From the NCBI GenBank assembly GCA_963575745.1, contig CAUYUJ010015516.1:237645-301644 (forward strand): a DNA stretch of 64,000 nt, given 5' to 3'. Positions 11,538 through 22,806 of the stretch are shown in pieces. The position numbers and the translations under genes are program-made. The first letter of the stretch is position 1. Each line of letters opens with the position of its first letter. The DNA comes from Prorocentrum cordatum. Taxonomy: Eukaryota; Sar; Dinophyceae; Prorocentrales; Prorocentraceae. The notes beneath the pieces were generated by a model. It did no database searches. It saw only the letters and a list, made by a program, of their open reading frames with translations, and was not told the origin of the DNA.

Positions 11538-12749
11538 AGCGCTCCCGGCACGCTCCCAGGCGCTCCCAGGCGCTCGCAGGCGCTCCCAAGCGCTCCCGGC
11601 ACGATCCTGGCGCGCTCCAAGGCGCTCGCAGGCGCTCCCCAGCGTTCCCAGCGCTGCCACAACTCCGAAGCGCTCCTAAGCGCTCCCCGGCGCTCCCAGG
11701 TGCTCCCAGGCGCCCAAGCATTCCCACGCGCTTTTAAGCACCCACAAGCGCTCCAAGGCGCCACGCGGCGCTCCCATGCGCTCCCGCGCGCTCCCAAGCG
11801 CGCCCAAGCGGTTCCAGGCGGTCCAAAGGCTATTGGGGGACAGGTGCTCCCAAGCGCCCACGTGGAAGTGCTGCCGCAGCCATGCGCGCGCATCGCAGCG
11901 AGGGGGCGCCAGACCCACCCCCTCGCGCTCCCCCCCCAGCCGTTCGAAGCTCGCGCCGAGGGCGGCTGCGTCGATGATTGCAATCGCTTCAGCGGGGGGG
12001 CGACCCCAAAGGCGAAACCCAAAGCCGCGGGCGAATGTAACTGCCGTGCGCGTCGCCGTCAGCGAGGAGCCCGACGGCGCAGCCACTCGCTCCAGGCCCA
12101 CGGGAAACCATGGGATTGTCACGCCAACGCCCTTGCAGTGCTGCTTTCCAATGCCGACGGCAAATGCCGGGCCCCTGTGGATCTGCTGCGCCAGCGGCAG
12201 CCCACCGGCGAAGCTCCACGCCGAAGGTGCAAACGGCTGCCTCATCGACGAGGCGACCTGACGCGCCAGCGCCATGCACCCTGCGCGCGTGCTCGCATCG
12301 GCGCGCATTTCCACGGCCGCGGCCGCGCGCGCGCATCCCAGCATTCACAGCCCAGTGTCACAACCCAGTGCCGAAGGCAAAAGCGGCAACGCATGAACAT
12401 GCTGCGCCAGCGGCAGCCCAACGGCGAAGCTCAACGCCGAAATCGCCAAAGGCTGCCTCTTCGACGGGGCGACGAGCCGAAGCGCCGCCTACGTCACGCG
12501 CCCTGCGCGCATGCTCAAGTGGATGCGCAGTGCCACGGCCGCGTCGGCGATCGCCTGCGCGCACCACTTCGACAGCCCCCCGTGATAGGGGGGTTGGGGG
12601 GAGAAACCCTAAACCCTAAAAGGCTTCACTCTGGGTGGTCTGGGGCGGGAGTGCGACTAACCGTGGCGCGCGCGGCTTGGGCAGCGATCCCCCCCAACAA
12701 CCTTGATGGGGGGGGGATCGCAGCCAGCGCGCGCTTTCTCTAATGCAGA
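10878..12749 (+). repeat. Telomere-linked module B2
   Basis: Closely similar to B1 throughout, and separated from A2 by one CCCTAAA unit only. Second telomere-like word at 11,044 (166 bp in), decamer array about 11,170-11,835, GC-rich body 11,870-12,580, hairpin 1 near 12,576, internal CCCTAAACCCTAAAA at 12,607, tail 142 bp. A 525-codon + frame crosses head, array and body, but equivalent frames are open in other phases. Confidence 0.87.
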
Positions 12750-12763
12750 CCCTAAACCCTAAA

Positions 12764-13036
12764 TTCCCAAGCACCTCGTTGTGCTTCTGCCCACCCCGCC
12801 GCGCATCACCGTCGCCGTCTACGAGAGACAGGGCATCTCTGAGATGCTTGAGCATGTAGCCCGAGTGGTTCGCCTTGGCAGCTTTTGCTGCTGCCCTCCC
12901 CCTCTTTTGGGGATTCGCGCTTCAATGATAAACCTCCCCTGATCCTCAACGAATATAACACCCTAAACCCAAAGACCTTTTCTTCGAAGCGCCCGGGGGC
13001 GCCTGGGGGCGCCTGGGAGCGCCTGGGAACGCTTGG

Positions 13037-13072
<36 letters not shown>

Positions 13073-13076
13073 TTGG

Positions 13077-13142
<66 letters not shown>

Positions 13143-13301
13143 TTGGGAGCGCCTGGGAGCGCCTGGGAGCGCCTGAGAGCGCTTGGGAGCGCCTGGGAGC
13201 GTGCCGGGAGCGCCTGGGAGCGCTTGGGAGCGCCAAGGAGCGCTTGGATGCGTCTGGGAGCGCCCGGGAGCGCTTGGGAACGCGCCGGGAGCGCCTGGGG
13301 A

Positions 13302-13333
<32 letters not shown>

Positions 13334-13682
13334 CTTGGGATGGCCAGGGAGCGCTTCGGAACGCGCCGGGAGCGCCTGGCAGCGCCGGGGAGTGCATGGG
13401 AGCGCTTGACTGAGAGCGCCTGGGAGCGCTTGGGAGCGCCTGGGAGCGCCAGGGAGCGCCTGGGAGCGCTTGGAACGCATTTGGGAATTTAGGGGCCAAC
13501 GGCCCTAAACCCTAAAAGGCTTTAGTTTGGGAGGTTGCCGGCCATGCGGCCGGGGGTGGGGAGATGTTGCACCTCCTGCCCCCTTCGCCAAGCTTGCTCG
13601 GGTCGGCTAACCGCCCCCCCAATCGAGCTTGCCGAAGGGGGGGCAGCATTGCCTGGACTGTCGGCCGCTGCGCTAAGAGAAG
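12764..13682 (+). repeat. Telomere-linked module D1
   Basis: Class D unit, preceded by two CCCTAAA units. The head starts TTCCCAAGCACCTCG and carries a second CCCTAAACCC word at 12,961 (197 bp in). The array about 12,990-13,480 is the decamer in the opposite orientation (GGGAGCGCCT on +). Then come a small hairpin GGGGCC-AACG-GGCCC, the internal CCCTAAACCCTAAAA at 13,503, TTTGGGAGG, and a large hairpin pairing CTTCGCCAAGCTTG with CGAGCTTGCCGAAG. The tail is 179 bp. Confidence 0.88.
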
Positions 13683-13748
13683 CCCTAAACCCTAAACCCT
13701 AAACCCTAAACCCTAAACCCTAAACCCTGTTAGACCCTAAACCCTAAA
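13683..13748. repeat. Interstitial CCCTAAA tract with CCCTGTTAGACC
   Basis: Clean CCCTAAA units with the junction word CCCTGTTAGACC near the right end, before D2. Confidence 0.95.
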
Positions 13749-14072
13749 TTCCCAGGCACCTCGTTGTGCTTCTGCCCACCCCACCGCGCATCACCGTCGC
13801 CGTCTGCGAGAGACAGGGCTTCTCTGAGATGCTTCAGCTGGTTGCCCGACTGGGTCGTCCTGGTAGCCTAGGGCTACCTAACCCCACGCTTGGGGATCTA
13901 CGATGCAAAGATAAACCATGCTTGATCTTCGAAGAGTACAACACCCTAAACCCGGGGACCTTTCGTCCTCGGGTCGGGTTCCTACTTCTCCGAGACGTAA
14001 AAACACGTGTGGGGCGCTCTAAACGCTTCTGGGCGCACTTGTGAGCGCCTGGGAGCGCCTGGGAGCGTCTGA

Positions 14073-14114
<42 letters not shown>

Positions 14115-14134
14115 ACGCCTGGGAGCGTGCGGGA

Positions 14135-14169
<35 letters not shown>

Positions 14170-14336
14170 TTGGGAGCGCCGGGGCGCACCTGAGAGCGCC
14201 GGGGAGCGCCTGGGAGCGCCGGGGAACGCCTGGGAGCGCCGGGGAGCGCCGGGGAGCGCCAGGGAGCGCCGGGTAGCGCCGGGGAGCGCCTGGGAGCGTC
14301 TAGGAGCGCCTGGGAGCGCCGGGGAGCGCCGGGGAA

Positions 14337-14369
<33 letters not shown>

Positions 14370-14601
14370 CAGGGAGCGCTTGGGAGCGCTTGGAGCCATT
14401 TGGGAATTTGGGGGCCAGCGGCCCTAAACCCTAAAAGGCTTTAGTTTGGGAGGTCTCCGGCCATGCGGCCGGGGGTGGGGGGATGTTGCAACTCCTGCTC
14501 CCTTCGCCAAGCTTGCTCGGGTCGGCTAACCGCCCCCCCAATCAAGCTTGCCGAAGGGGGGGCAGCATTGCCTGGACTGTCGGCCGCTGCGCTAAGAGAA
14601 G
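13749..14601 (+). repeat. Telomere-linked module D2
   Basis: Head as in D1 with small changes. Second CCCTAAACCC word at 13,944 (195 bp in), GGGAGCGCCT array about 14,043-14,395 with many GGGGAGCGCC variants, internal motif at 14,422, tail 179 bp. Confidence 0.88.
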
Positions 14602-14691
14602 CCCTAAACCCTAAACCCTAAACCCTAAACCCTGTTAGACCCTAAACCCTAAACCCTAAACCCTAAACCCTGTTAGACCCTAAACCCTAAA
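14602..14691. repeat. Interstitial CCCTAAA tract with two junction words
   Basis: About 90 bp of CCCTAAA with CCCTGTTAGACC near 14,630 and 14,670. Confidence 0.95.
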
Positions 14692-15016
14692 TTCCCAAGC
14701 ACCTCGTTGTGCTTCTGCCCACCCCACCGCGCATCACCGTCGCCGTCTACGAGAGACAGGGCTTCTCTGAGATGCTTCAGCTGGTTGCCCGACTGGGTCG
14801 TCCTGGTAGCCTAGGGCTACCTAACCCCACGCTTGGGGATCTACGATGCAAAGATAAACCATGCTTGATCTTCGAAGAGTACAACACCCTAAACCCGGGG
14901 ACCTTTCGTCCCCTGATGGCGCTCTACATGTCTCCGACACGTAAAAACACGTGTGGGGCGCTCTAAGCGCTTCTGAGCGCACTTGTGAGCGCCTGGGAGC
15001 GCCTGGGAGCGTCTGG

Positions 15017-15061
<45 letters not shown>

Positions 15062-15386
15062 TGCGGGAAGCGCCTGGGAGCGCTTGGGAGCGCCTGGGAG
15101 CGCCGGAGCGCACCTGGGAGCGCCGGGGAGCGCCTGGGAGCGCCGGGGAGCGCCGGGGAGCGCCGGGGAGCGCCGGGGGGCGCCGGGGAGCGCCTGAGAG
15201 CGCCTGGGAGCGCCGGGGAACGCTTGGGACGCCTGGGAGCGCTTGGGAGCTCCTCGGAGCGCGGGGGACGCTTGGGAGCGCCTGGGAGCGCCTGGGAGCG
15301 CCAGGGAGCGCCTGGGAGCGCTTGGGGGCGCCAGGGAGCGCCTGGAAGCGCTTGGGAGCGCCTGGGAGCGCTTCGGTACGCGCCGG

Positions 15387-15422
<36 letters not shown>

Positions 15423-15436
15423 CTGAGAGCGCTTGG

Positions 15437-15472
<36 letters not shown>

Positions 15473-15695
15473 TTGGGGGCGCTTGGAACGCATTTGGGAA
15501 TTTAGGGGCCAACGGCCCTAAACCCTAAAAGGCTTTAGTTTGGGAGGTTGCCGGCCATGCGGCCGGGGGTGGGAAGATGTTGCACCTCCTGCCCCCATCG
15601 CCAAGCTTGCTCGGGTCGGCTAACCGCCCCCCCAATCAAGCTTGCCGAAGGGGGGGCAGCATTGCCTGGACTGTCGGCCGCTGCGCTAAGAGAAG
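14692..15695 (+). repeat. Telomere-linked module D3
   Basis: The head is nearly identical to D2. Second CCCTAAACCC word at 14,887 (195 bp in), decamer array about 14,987-15,490, internal motif at 15,516, tail 179 bp. D1, D2 and D3 stand in direct tandem, which fits recent unequal exchange or copying. Confidence 0.88.
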
Positions 15696-15747
15696 CCCTA
15701 AACCCTAAACCCTAAATCCTAAACCCTAAACCCTGTTAGACCCTAAA
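15696..15747. repeat. Interstitial CCCTAAA tract
   Basis: About 50 bp of CCCTAAA with one CCCTAAAT variant and a CCCTGTTAGACC word directly before the B3 head. Confidence 0.95.
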
Positions 15748-16202
15748 CTGCAAGCCACGGGCGGTGCAACGTCAGTAGCCCGTGGCGCCTGGCCGAGCGA
15801 TCAGCGAGTCCGCCCATGCGCGCGCGCCGCACCGACGAAGCGGCGATAGCCGCTGAGGAGGATTCGCATCTCGCGGGTATGCATCCCCGTGGGTGTGCAT
15901 CTGAGAATAGAAAGAACCCTTAACCCAAAGCCCAGCCGTAGGCTTCGCTGCGCGCGCCTACATCCCCTGGGGCTCCAAACCGATGAAAATGCAGCATGCG
16001 GCGCTCTTTCGGCCGTCCGTGGGGCCGCAAACCATATGAAAATACAGTATGCGGCGTCCTTTCGGCTGGCGCACGTCCCAGGCGCTCCCCAGCGCTTCCA
16101 GGCGCTCCCAGGCGCTCTCAGGTGCTCCCAAGCGGTCCCAAGCGCTCCCAAGCGCTCTCCAACGTTCCCAGGCGCTCCCAGGCGCTCCCAAGCGTTCCCA
16201 AA

Positions 16203-16237
<35 letters not shown>

Positions 16238-18258
16238 CGAGGAGCTCCCAGGTGCTCCCCAGCGCTTTCGGCACGTTCCCAAGTGTTCCCAAGCGCTCCC
16301 AAGCGCATGGCGCTCCCAGGCGCTCCCAAGCGCTCCCGGCACGCTCCCAGGCGCTCCCTGGCGCGCTCCGCATGCTTCCACGCGCTCCCAAGCGCTCCCA
16401 AGCGCTCCCAGGCGCTCCCACGTACTCCCAAGCGCTCCCGGCACGCTCCCAGGCGCTCGAGCATGCTCAAGCGCTCCCTGCGCGCTCCCTGGCGCCTCCG
16501 AGCGCTCTGGGGCGCTCCCAAGCACTCCCAGGCGCTCCGGCGCGCTCCCAGGCGCTCCCGGCACGCTCCCAGCACGCTCCCCAACGCTCCCAAGCGTTCC
16601 CATGTGCTCCCAGGCGCTCCGAAGCTCCCACGGGTGCTCTCAAGCGTTCCCTGGCGCTCGCAAGTGCGTTTAAGCAGTCCGAGCGGTCCGATGGCGCTCC
16701 CAAGCGTTTGCATGCATTCGCAAGCACTCGGCAGCGCTCCCTGGCGGCGCTGCCCGGCGCTCCCCCGCCATGCAGGTGCTGCCGCAGCCATGCGCGCGCA
16801 TCGTAGCGAGGGGGTGCTAGACCCACCCCCTCGCGCTCCCTCTCCTGCCATGCGACATTCGCGCCGAAGGCGGCTGCGTCGACAATGCAATCGCTTCGGC
16901 GGGGGCGACGCCAACGGTCCTGCCCAATGGGCGACCCACGGCCCGCACTCGCGGTGCACTCTGCGTGTCCTGTCACGCTCCCAGACGCTCCCGCGTGCTT
17001 CCATCCCGGGGAAACCTCGAGGCGCTCTCTCAGCGCTCCCAGAGAGCTCTCCCAAGGCATTCCAGGGGGTCTGCCATGGACATGCTGCCGCAGCCATGCA
17101 CGCGCATCGTAGCGAGGGGGTGCCAGACCCACCCCCTCGCGCTCCTCCTTCCAGCCATGCGACATTCGCGCCGAAGGCGGCTGCGTCGACAATGCAATCG
17201 CTTCAGCGGGGGCGACGCCAACGGTCCTGCCCAATGGGCAACCCACGGCCCGCGCTCGCGGTGCACTCTGCGTGTCCTGTCGCGCTCCCAGACGCTCCCA
17301 CGTGCTTCCATCCTGGGGAAAGGTCGAGGCGCTCCCCCAGCGCTCTCAGAGAGCTCCCCCAAGGCATTCCAAGGGGTCTGCCATGGACGTGCTGCCGCAG
17401 CCATGCGCGCGCATCGTAGCGAGGGGGTGCCAGACCCACCCCCTCGCGCTCCTCCTCCCGCCTTCCGAAGCTCGCGTCGACAGCGCCTGCGTCGATGATT
17501 GCGACTTCAAAGCAAAACCCAAAGCCGCGGGCGAATACAACTGCCGCGCGCGTCGCCGTCAGCGAGCAGCCCGACGGCGCGGCTACTCGCTCGAGGCCCA
17601 CGGGGGCCCAAGGGATTGCCGCGCCAGCGCCCTCGCAGTGCTGCTTTCCAACGCCGAAGGCAAATGCGGACCCCTGTGGATGCGCTGCGCCAGCGGCAGC
17701 CGTCTACGACGGCGGCTGCAAGGGCAGCCAGGCCAACGGCAAAAGCCAATGCAGGAGGCCTACTGGAACCAGGGGCAGTGCTGCGTCTGCGACAGGCCAA
17801 CGCCGTAACTCAAAATCTCATGCGGCGACGCCTGGCCTTGAGGCCTCTCCTGTGCCTTCTGATTGCAATGAACACCCGCAGGAGAAGAATCCGTCCTTCG
17901 GCAAAGCCATGCGCCAACTGGGAGCCAGCCGAATGCAGCTAAACCCACGGCAAAGATTGTTGGCCATGCGACGACGCTGGCTCTTGCGCCTGCGCAAAGC
18001 GCTTTGCGCGCGTACCAAGAACGCGATGCCAAAACCGCGTCGTCGTGCTCCCCGCGGAATATTCGCATTCGCACACAACACGAAAGCCCCCCTTGATAGG
18101 GGGGTTGGGGGGAGAAACCCTAAACCCTAAAGGGCTTTACTGTGGGTGGTCTGGGGCGGGAGTGCAAGTTCAAAGCGCGCGCGGCTTGGGCAGCGATCCC
18201 CCCCAACAACCTTGATGCGGGGGGGATCGCAGCCAGCGCGCGCATGCGCCAATGCAGG
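15748..18258 (+). repeat. Telomere-linked module B3 (expanded body)
   Basis: B-class head with the second telomere-like word at 15,917 (169 bp in). Decamer array about 16,072-16,750. The body contains three tandem ~305-bp repeats, each opening with TGCTGCCGCAGCCATGC (about 16,778, 17,080 and 17,390), where B1 and B2 have one and B4 two. The 3-prime body (17,690-18,090) diverges from the other B copies. Internal CCCTAAACCCTAAAG at 18,118, tail 140 bp. Confidence 0.85.
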
Positions 18259-18328
18259 CCCTAAACCCTAACCCCTAAACCCTAAACCCTAAACCCTAAT
18301 CCCTAACCCCTAACCCCTAACCCCTAAA
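18259..18328. repeat. Interstitial CCCTAAA / CCCCTAA tract
   Basis: A mixed tract in which CCCTAAA gives way to CCCCTAA units toward the B4 head. Confidence 0.93.
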
Positions 18329-20546
18329 CTGCAAGCCACGGGCGGTGCATCGTCAGAAGCCCGTGGCGCCTGGCCGAGCGATCAGCGAGTCCGCCCATGC
18401 GCGCACGCCGCACCGACGAAGCGGCGATAGCCGCTGAGGAGGATTCGCATCCCGCGGGTATGCATCCCCGCGGTTGTTCTTCTGAGAATAGAAAGAACCC
18501 TTAACCTCAGCCCCAGCCAGTGAACCCGCTACGGTCGGTGCCATCCCCTGGGGCTCCAAACCTATGAAAATACAGCATGCGGCGCCCTTTCGGCCGTCCG
18601 TGGGGCCGCAAACCATATGAAAATACAGCCTGCGGCGTCCTTTCGGCTGGCGCACGTCCCAGGCGCTCCCAAGCGCTCCCAGGCGCTCCCAGGCGCTCCC
18701 AAGCGCTCCCAAGCGCTCCCAGGCGCTCCCAAGCGCTCCCAAGCGCTCCCAAGCGCTCCCAAGCGCCCCCGAGCGCTTCCAGGCGCTCCCAAGCGCTCCC
18801 AGGAGCTCCCAGGCGCTCCCAGGCGCTCCCCGGCGCTTTCGGCACGTTCCCAAGCGCTCCCAAGCGCTCCCAGGCGCATGGCGCTCCCAGGCGCTCCCAG
18901 GTGCTCCCGGCACGCTCCCAGGCGCTCCCGGCACGCTCCCTGGCGCTCCCAGCACGCTCTCAGGCGCTCCCAAGCGCTCCCAAGCGCTCCCAGGTACTCC
19001 CAAGCGATCCCGGCACGCTCCCAGGCGCTCCCAGCATGTTCAGGCGCTCCCTGCGCGCTCCCAAGCGCTCCCTGGCGCCTCCGAGTGCTCCGGGGCGCTC
19101 CCAAGCACTCCCAGGCGCTCCGGCGCGCCCCCAGGCGCTCCCGGCGCGCTCCCATCACGCTCCCAAGCGCTCCCAGGCGTTCCCGTGCGCTCCCAGGCGC
19201 TCCCAAGCTCCCACAGGTGCCCCCAAGCGCTCCCCGGCGCTCCCAAGCGCGCTTAAGCAGTCCAAGCGGTCCCATGGCGCCCCCAAGCGTTTCCATGCAT
19301 TCGCAAGCACTCGGCAGCGCTCCCTGGCGGCGTTTCCCGGCGCCCCCCCGCCATGCAGGTGCTGCCGCAGCCGTGCGCGCGCGTCGTAGCGAGGGGGTGC
19401 CAGACCCGCCCCCTCGCGCTCCTCCTCCAGCCATGCGAACTTCGCGCCGAAAGCGGCTGCGTCGACAATGCAATCACTTCAGCGGGGGCGACGCCAACGG
19501 TCAAGCCCAACAGACGACCCACGGCTCGCACTCGCGGTGCACTCTGCGTGTCCTGTCACGCTCCCAGACGCTCCCACGTGCTTCCATCCCGGGGAAAGGT
19601 CGAGGCCCTCGCCCAGCGCTCCCAGAGAGCTCTCGCAAGGCATTCCAGGGGGTCTGCCATGGGCGTGCTGCCGCAGCCATGCGCGCGCATCGTAGCGAGG
19701 GGGTGCCAGACCCACCCCCTCGCGCTCCCCCTCCCGCCTGACGAAGCTCGCGCCGAGAGCGTCTGCGTCGATGATTGCAATCGCTTCAGCGGGGGCGACC
19801 CCAAAGGCGAAACCCAAAGCCGCGGGCGAATGCAACTGCCGTGCGCGTCGCCGTCAGCGAGGAGCCCGACGGCGCAGCCACTCGCTGGAGGCGCAGGGGA
19901 ACCCGAAGGATTGCCACGCCAACGCCCTTGCAGTGCTGCTTTCCAATGCCGACGGCAAATGCCGGACCCCTGTGGATCTGCTGCGCCAGCGGCAGCCCAA
20001 CGGCGAAGCTCCACACAGAAGGCGTAAACGGCTGCCTCATCGACGAGGCGAGCTGGCGCGCCAGCGCCATGCACCCTGCGCGCGCGTTCGCGCGGGCGCG
20101 CGTGCTCCCACGGCCGCGGCCGCGCGCGCGCTTCCCAGCATTCGCAGCCCAGTGTCACAGCTCAGTGCCGACAGCAAAAGCGACAACACATGGACATGCT
20201 TCACCAGCGGCAGCCCAACGGCGAAGCTAATCGCCGCCATCGCCAACGGCTGCCTCTTCGACGGGACAACGAGCCGAAGCGCCGCCTACGCCGCGCGCCC
20301 TGCGCGCGTGCTCACGTGGATGCGCAGCGCCACGGCCGCGTCGGCGATCGCCTGCGCGCGCCACTTCGACAACCCCCCGTGATAGGGGGGTTGGGGGGAG
20401 AAACCCTAAACCCTAAAAGGCTTCACTCTGGGTGGTCTGGGGCGGGAGTGCGACTAACCGTGGCGCGCGCGGCTTGGGCAGCGACCCCCCCCGACAACCT
20501 TGATGCGGGGGGGATCGCAGCCAGCGCGCGCTTGCGCCAATGCAGG
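18329..20546 (+). repeat. Telomere-linked module B4
   Basis: B-class head with the second telomere-like word at 18,498 (169 bp in). Decamer array about 18,657-19,262, two ~305-bp body repeats (about 19,353 and 19,662), hairpin 1 near 20,376, internal motif at 20,404, tail 142 bp. Confidence 0.86.
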
Positions 20547-20609
20547 CCCTAAACCCTAAACCCTAAACCCTAAGCCCTAAACCCTAAACCCTAAACTCTA
20601 AACCCTAAA
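20547..20609. repeat. Interstitial CCCTAAA tract
   Basis: About nine CCCTAAA units with minor variants (CCCTAAG, ACTCTAAA), followed by the A3 head. Confidence 0.95.
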
Positions 20610-21762
20610 CTGCAGGCGCGGACCTGGGGGCGCGCACCGCCACGCCTGTAAGGATCTGCTAGTGAGAGCGAGCTGCAAGTCGAGCTCGCCGCGACCATAG
20701 GCCTGCCGGCCCGAGGCGGTGCTTCGCTTGCAAAATGATAACCCCTAACCCTCGGCCGGATGCTCGGAGATACCGCTCGGCTTTTCGCCCAGAGCTCTCC
20801 AGAGCTCCCCCCCAGAGCTCCCCCAGAGCTCCCCCCAGGGCTTCCCCCCAGAGCTCTCCCCCAGAGCTCTCCCCCAGAGCTCTCCCCCAGAGCTCTCCCC
20901 CAGAGCTCTCCCCCAGAGCTCCCTCCCAGAGCTCTCCCCCAGAGCTCTCCCCCAGAGCTCTCCCCCAGAGCTCTCCCCCCTCTCCCCCAGAGCTCTCCCC
21001 AGAGCTCTCCCCAGAGCTCTCCCCCAGAGCTCTCCCCCAGAGCTCTCCCCCAGAGCTCTCCCCCAGAGCTCTCCCCCAGAGCTCTCCCCCAGAGCTCTTC
21101 TCCCCCAGAGCTCTCCCCCAGAGCTCTCCCCCAGAGCTCTCCCCCAGAGCTCTCCCCAGAGCTCTCCCCCAGAGCTCTCCCCCAGAGCTCTCCCCCAGAG
21201 CTCTCCCCCAGAGCTCTCCCCCAGAGCTCTCCCCAAGAGCTCTCCCCCAGAGCTCTCTCCCAGAGCTCTCCCCCAGAGCTCTCCTCTCCCAGAGCTCTCC
21301 CCCAGAGCTCTCCCCCAGAGCTCTCCCCCAGAGCTCTCCCCCAGAGCTCCCCCCCAGAGCGCTCCCCCAGAGCTCTCCCCCAGAGCTCTCCACCAGAGCT
21401 CCCCCCCAGAGCTCTCCCCAGAGCATCCGCGGAGCCCGGCGCGGCGTCCAGCCTCCACGCGGCGGCCCCTGGGGAAGGCTACGCGGGCGACTCTGCACCC
21501 GCAAGGGTCGGGGTCGCGCGCGTAACTTTCGCGAAGGACGACTCTCGAATCGCGCTAATGCTGACATATCTGTTTCTGGGACGCACATCACTCACTCAGG
21601 CTGACGCCAGCACTCCTTCCCCCCTTGATAGGGGGGAGCGTGGGGGGTAGATCCCTAAACCCTAAAATCAATGACTCTGGGTGGATGGGGTGGGACAGAA
21701 CGCATCCATCCATCCCCCCCTACCTCCTGAGGAGGGGGGGATAGGATGGTTCTGCGCAGAAG
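20610..21762 (+). repeat. Telomere-linked module A3 (internally deleted body)
   Basis: A-class head with the second telomere-like word at 20,742 (132 bp in). The 13-bp array runs about 20,785-21,425. Most of the GC-rich body present in A1 and A2 is missing, and the array passes almost directly into the CCACGCGGCGGCCCC part. Hairpin 1 precedes the internal motif at 21,653, and the tail is 109 bp. Confidence 0.87.
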
Positions 21763-21818
21763 CCCTAAACCCTAAACCCTAAACCCTAAACCCTTTACCC
21801 TAAACCCTAAACCCTAAA
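21763..21818. repeat. Interstitial CCCTAAA tract
   Basis: Eight units, one of them CCCTTTA. Confidence 0.95.
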
Positions 21819-22164
21819 TTCCCAAGCACCTCGTTGTGCTTCTGCCCACCCCACCGCGCATCACCGTCGCCGTCTACGAGAGACAGGGCATCTCTGAGAT
21901 ACTTCAGCAGGTAGCCAGAGTGGGTCGCCCATGCAGCCGTAGGCTGCCCCTTGGGAATCGCGAGTCAAAGATAAACTTTCCCTTGATCCTCGAAGAGTAT
22001 AACACCCTAAACCCGGGGACCTTTCGTCCTCGGGTCGCGCTCTACATGTCTCCGAGACGTAAAAACACGTGGGGGGCGCTCTAAGCGCTTCTGGGCGCAC
22101 TTGGGAGCGCTTGGGAGCGTCTGGGAGCGCCTGGGGCCCCCTGGGAGCGCCTGGAAGCGCTTGG

Positions 22165-22210
<46 letters not shown>

Positions 22211-22730
22211 CGGGAAGCGCCTGGGAGCGCTGGGGAGCGCCGGGGCGCACCTGAGAGCGCTGGGAAGCGCCTGGGAGCGCTGGGGAGCGCCGAGGAGCGC
22301 CGGGGAGCGCTTGGGAGCGCCGGGGAGCGCCGGGGAGCGCCGGGGAGCGCCGGGGAGCGCCTGGGAGCGCTTGGGAGCGCCTGGGAGCGCCTGGGAGCGC
22401 TTGGGAGCGCCTGGGAGCGCTTGGGAGCGCTTGGGAGCGCCAGGGAGCGCCGAGCGCCGGGGAGCGCTTGGGAGCGCCTGGGAGCGCTTGGGAGCGCCAG
22501 GGAGCGCCTGGGAGCGCTTGGAGCCATGTGAAAATTTAGGGGCCAGCGGCCCTAAACCCTAAAAGGCTTTAGTTTGGGAGGTCGCCGGCCATGCGGCCGG
22601 GGGTGGGAAGATGTTGCAACTCCTGCTCCCTTCGCCAAGCTTGCTCGGGTCGGCTAACCGCCCCCCCAATCAAGCTTGCCGAAGGGGGGGCAGCATTGCC
22701 TGGACTGTCGGCCGCTGCGCGCCCGAGAAG
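21819..22730 (+). repeat. Telomere-linked module D4
   Basis: D-class head, diverged in the middle, with the second CCCTAAACCC word at 22,005 (186 bp in). Decamer array (GGGAGCGCCT) about 22,085-22,525, internal motif at 22,550, tail 180 bp including a CGCGCCCGAG variant at the end. Confidence 0.87.
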
Positions 22731-22806
22731 CCCTAAACCCTAAACCCTAAACCCTAAACCCTAAGCCCTAACCCCTAACCCCTAACCCTAACCCTAAACC
22801 CTAAAC
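22731..22806. repeat. Last interstitial telomeric tract
   Basis: CCCTAAA units, then CCCCTAA units, then CCCTAA. This is the inner edge of the mosaic. No telomeric array is seen further right. Confidence 0.94.

Noticed and set aside
11166-12743. 525-codon + frame through module B2
   Set aside because: It is a 10-bp repeat shadow for the first half, and three phases stay open through the GC-rich body. Other B modules do not keep the same phase from array to body.
4675-22806. True chromosome end
   Set aside because: The tracts are interstitial and followed by more sequence on both sides. The leftmost array is strongly degenerate.
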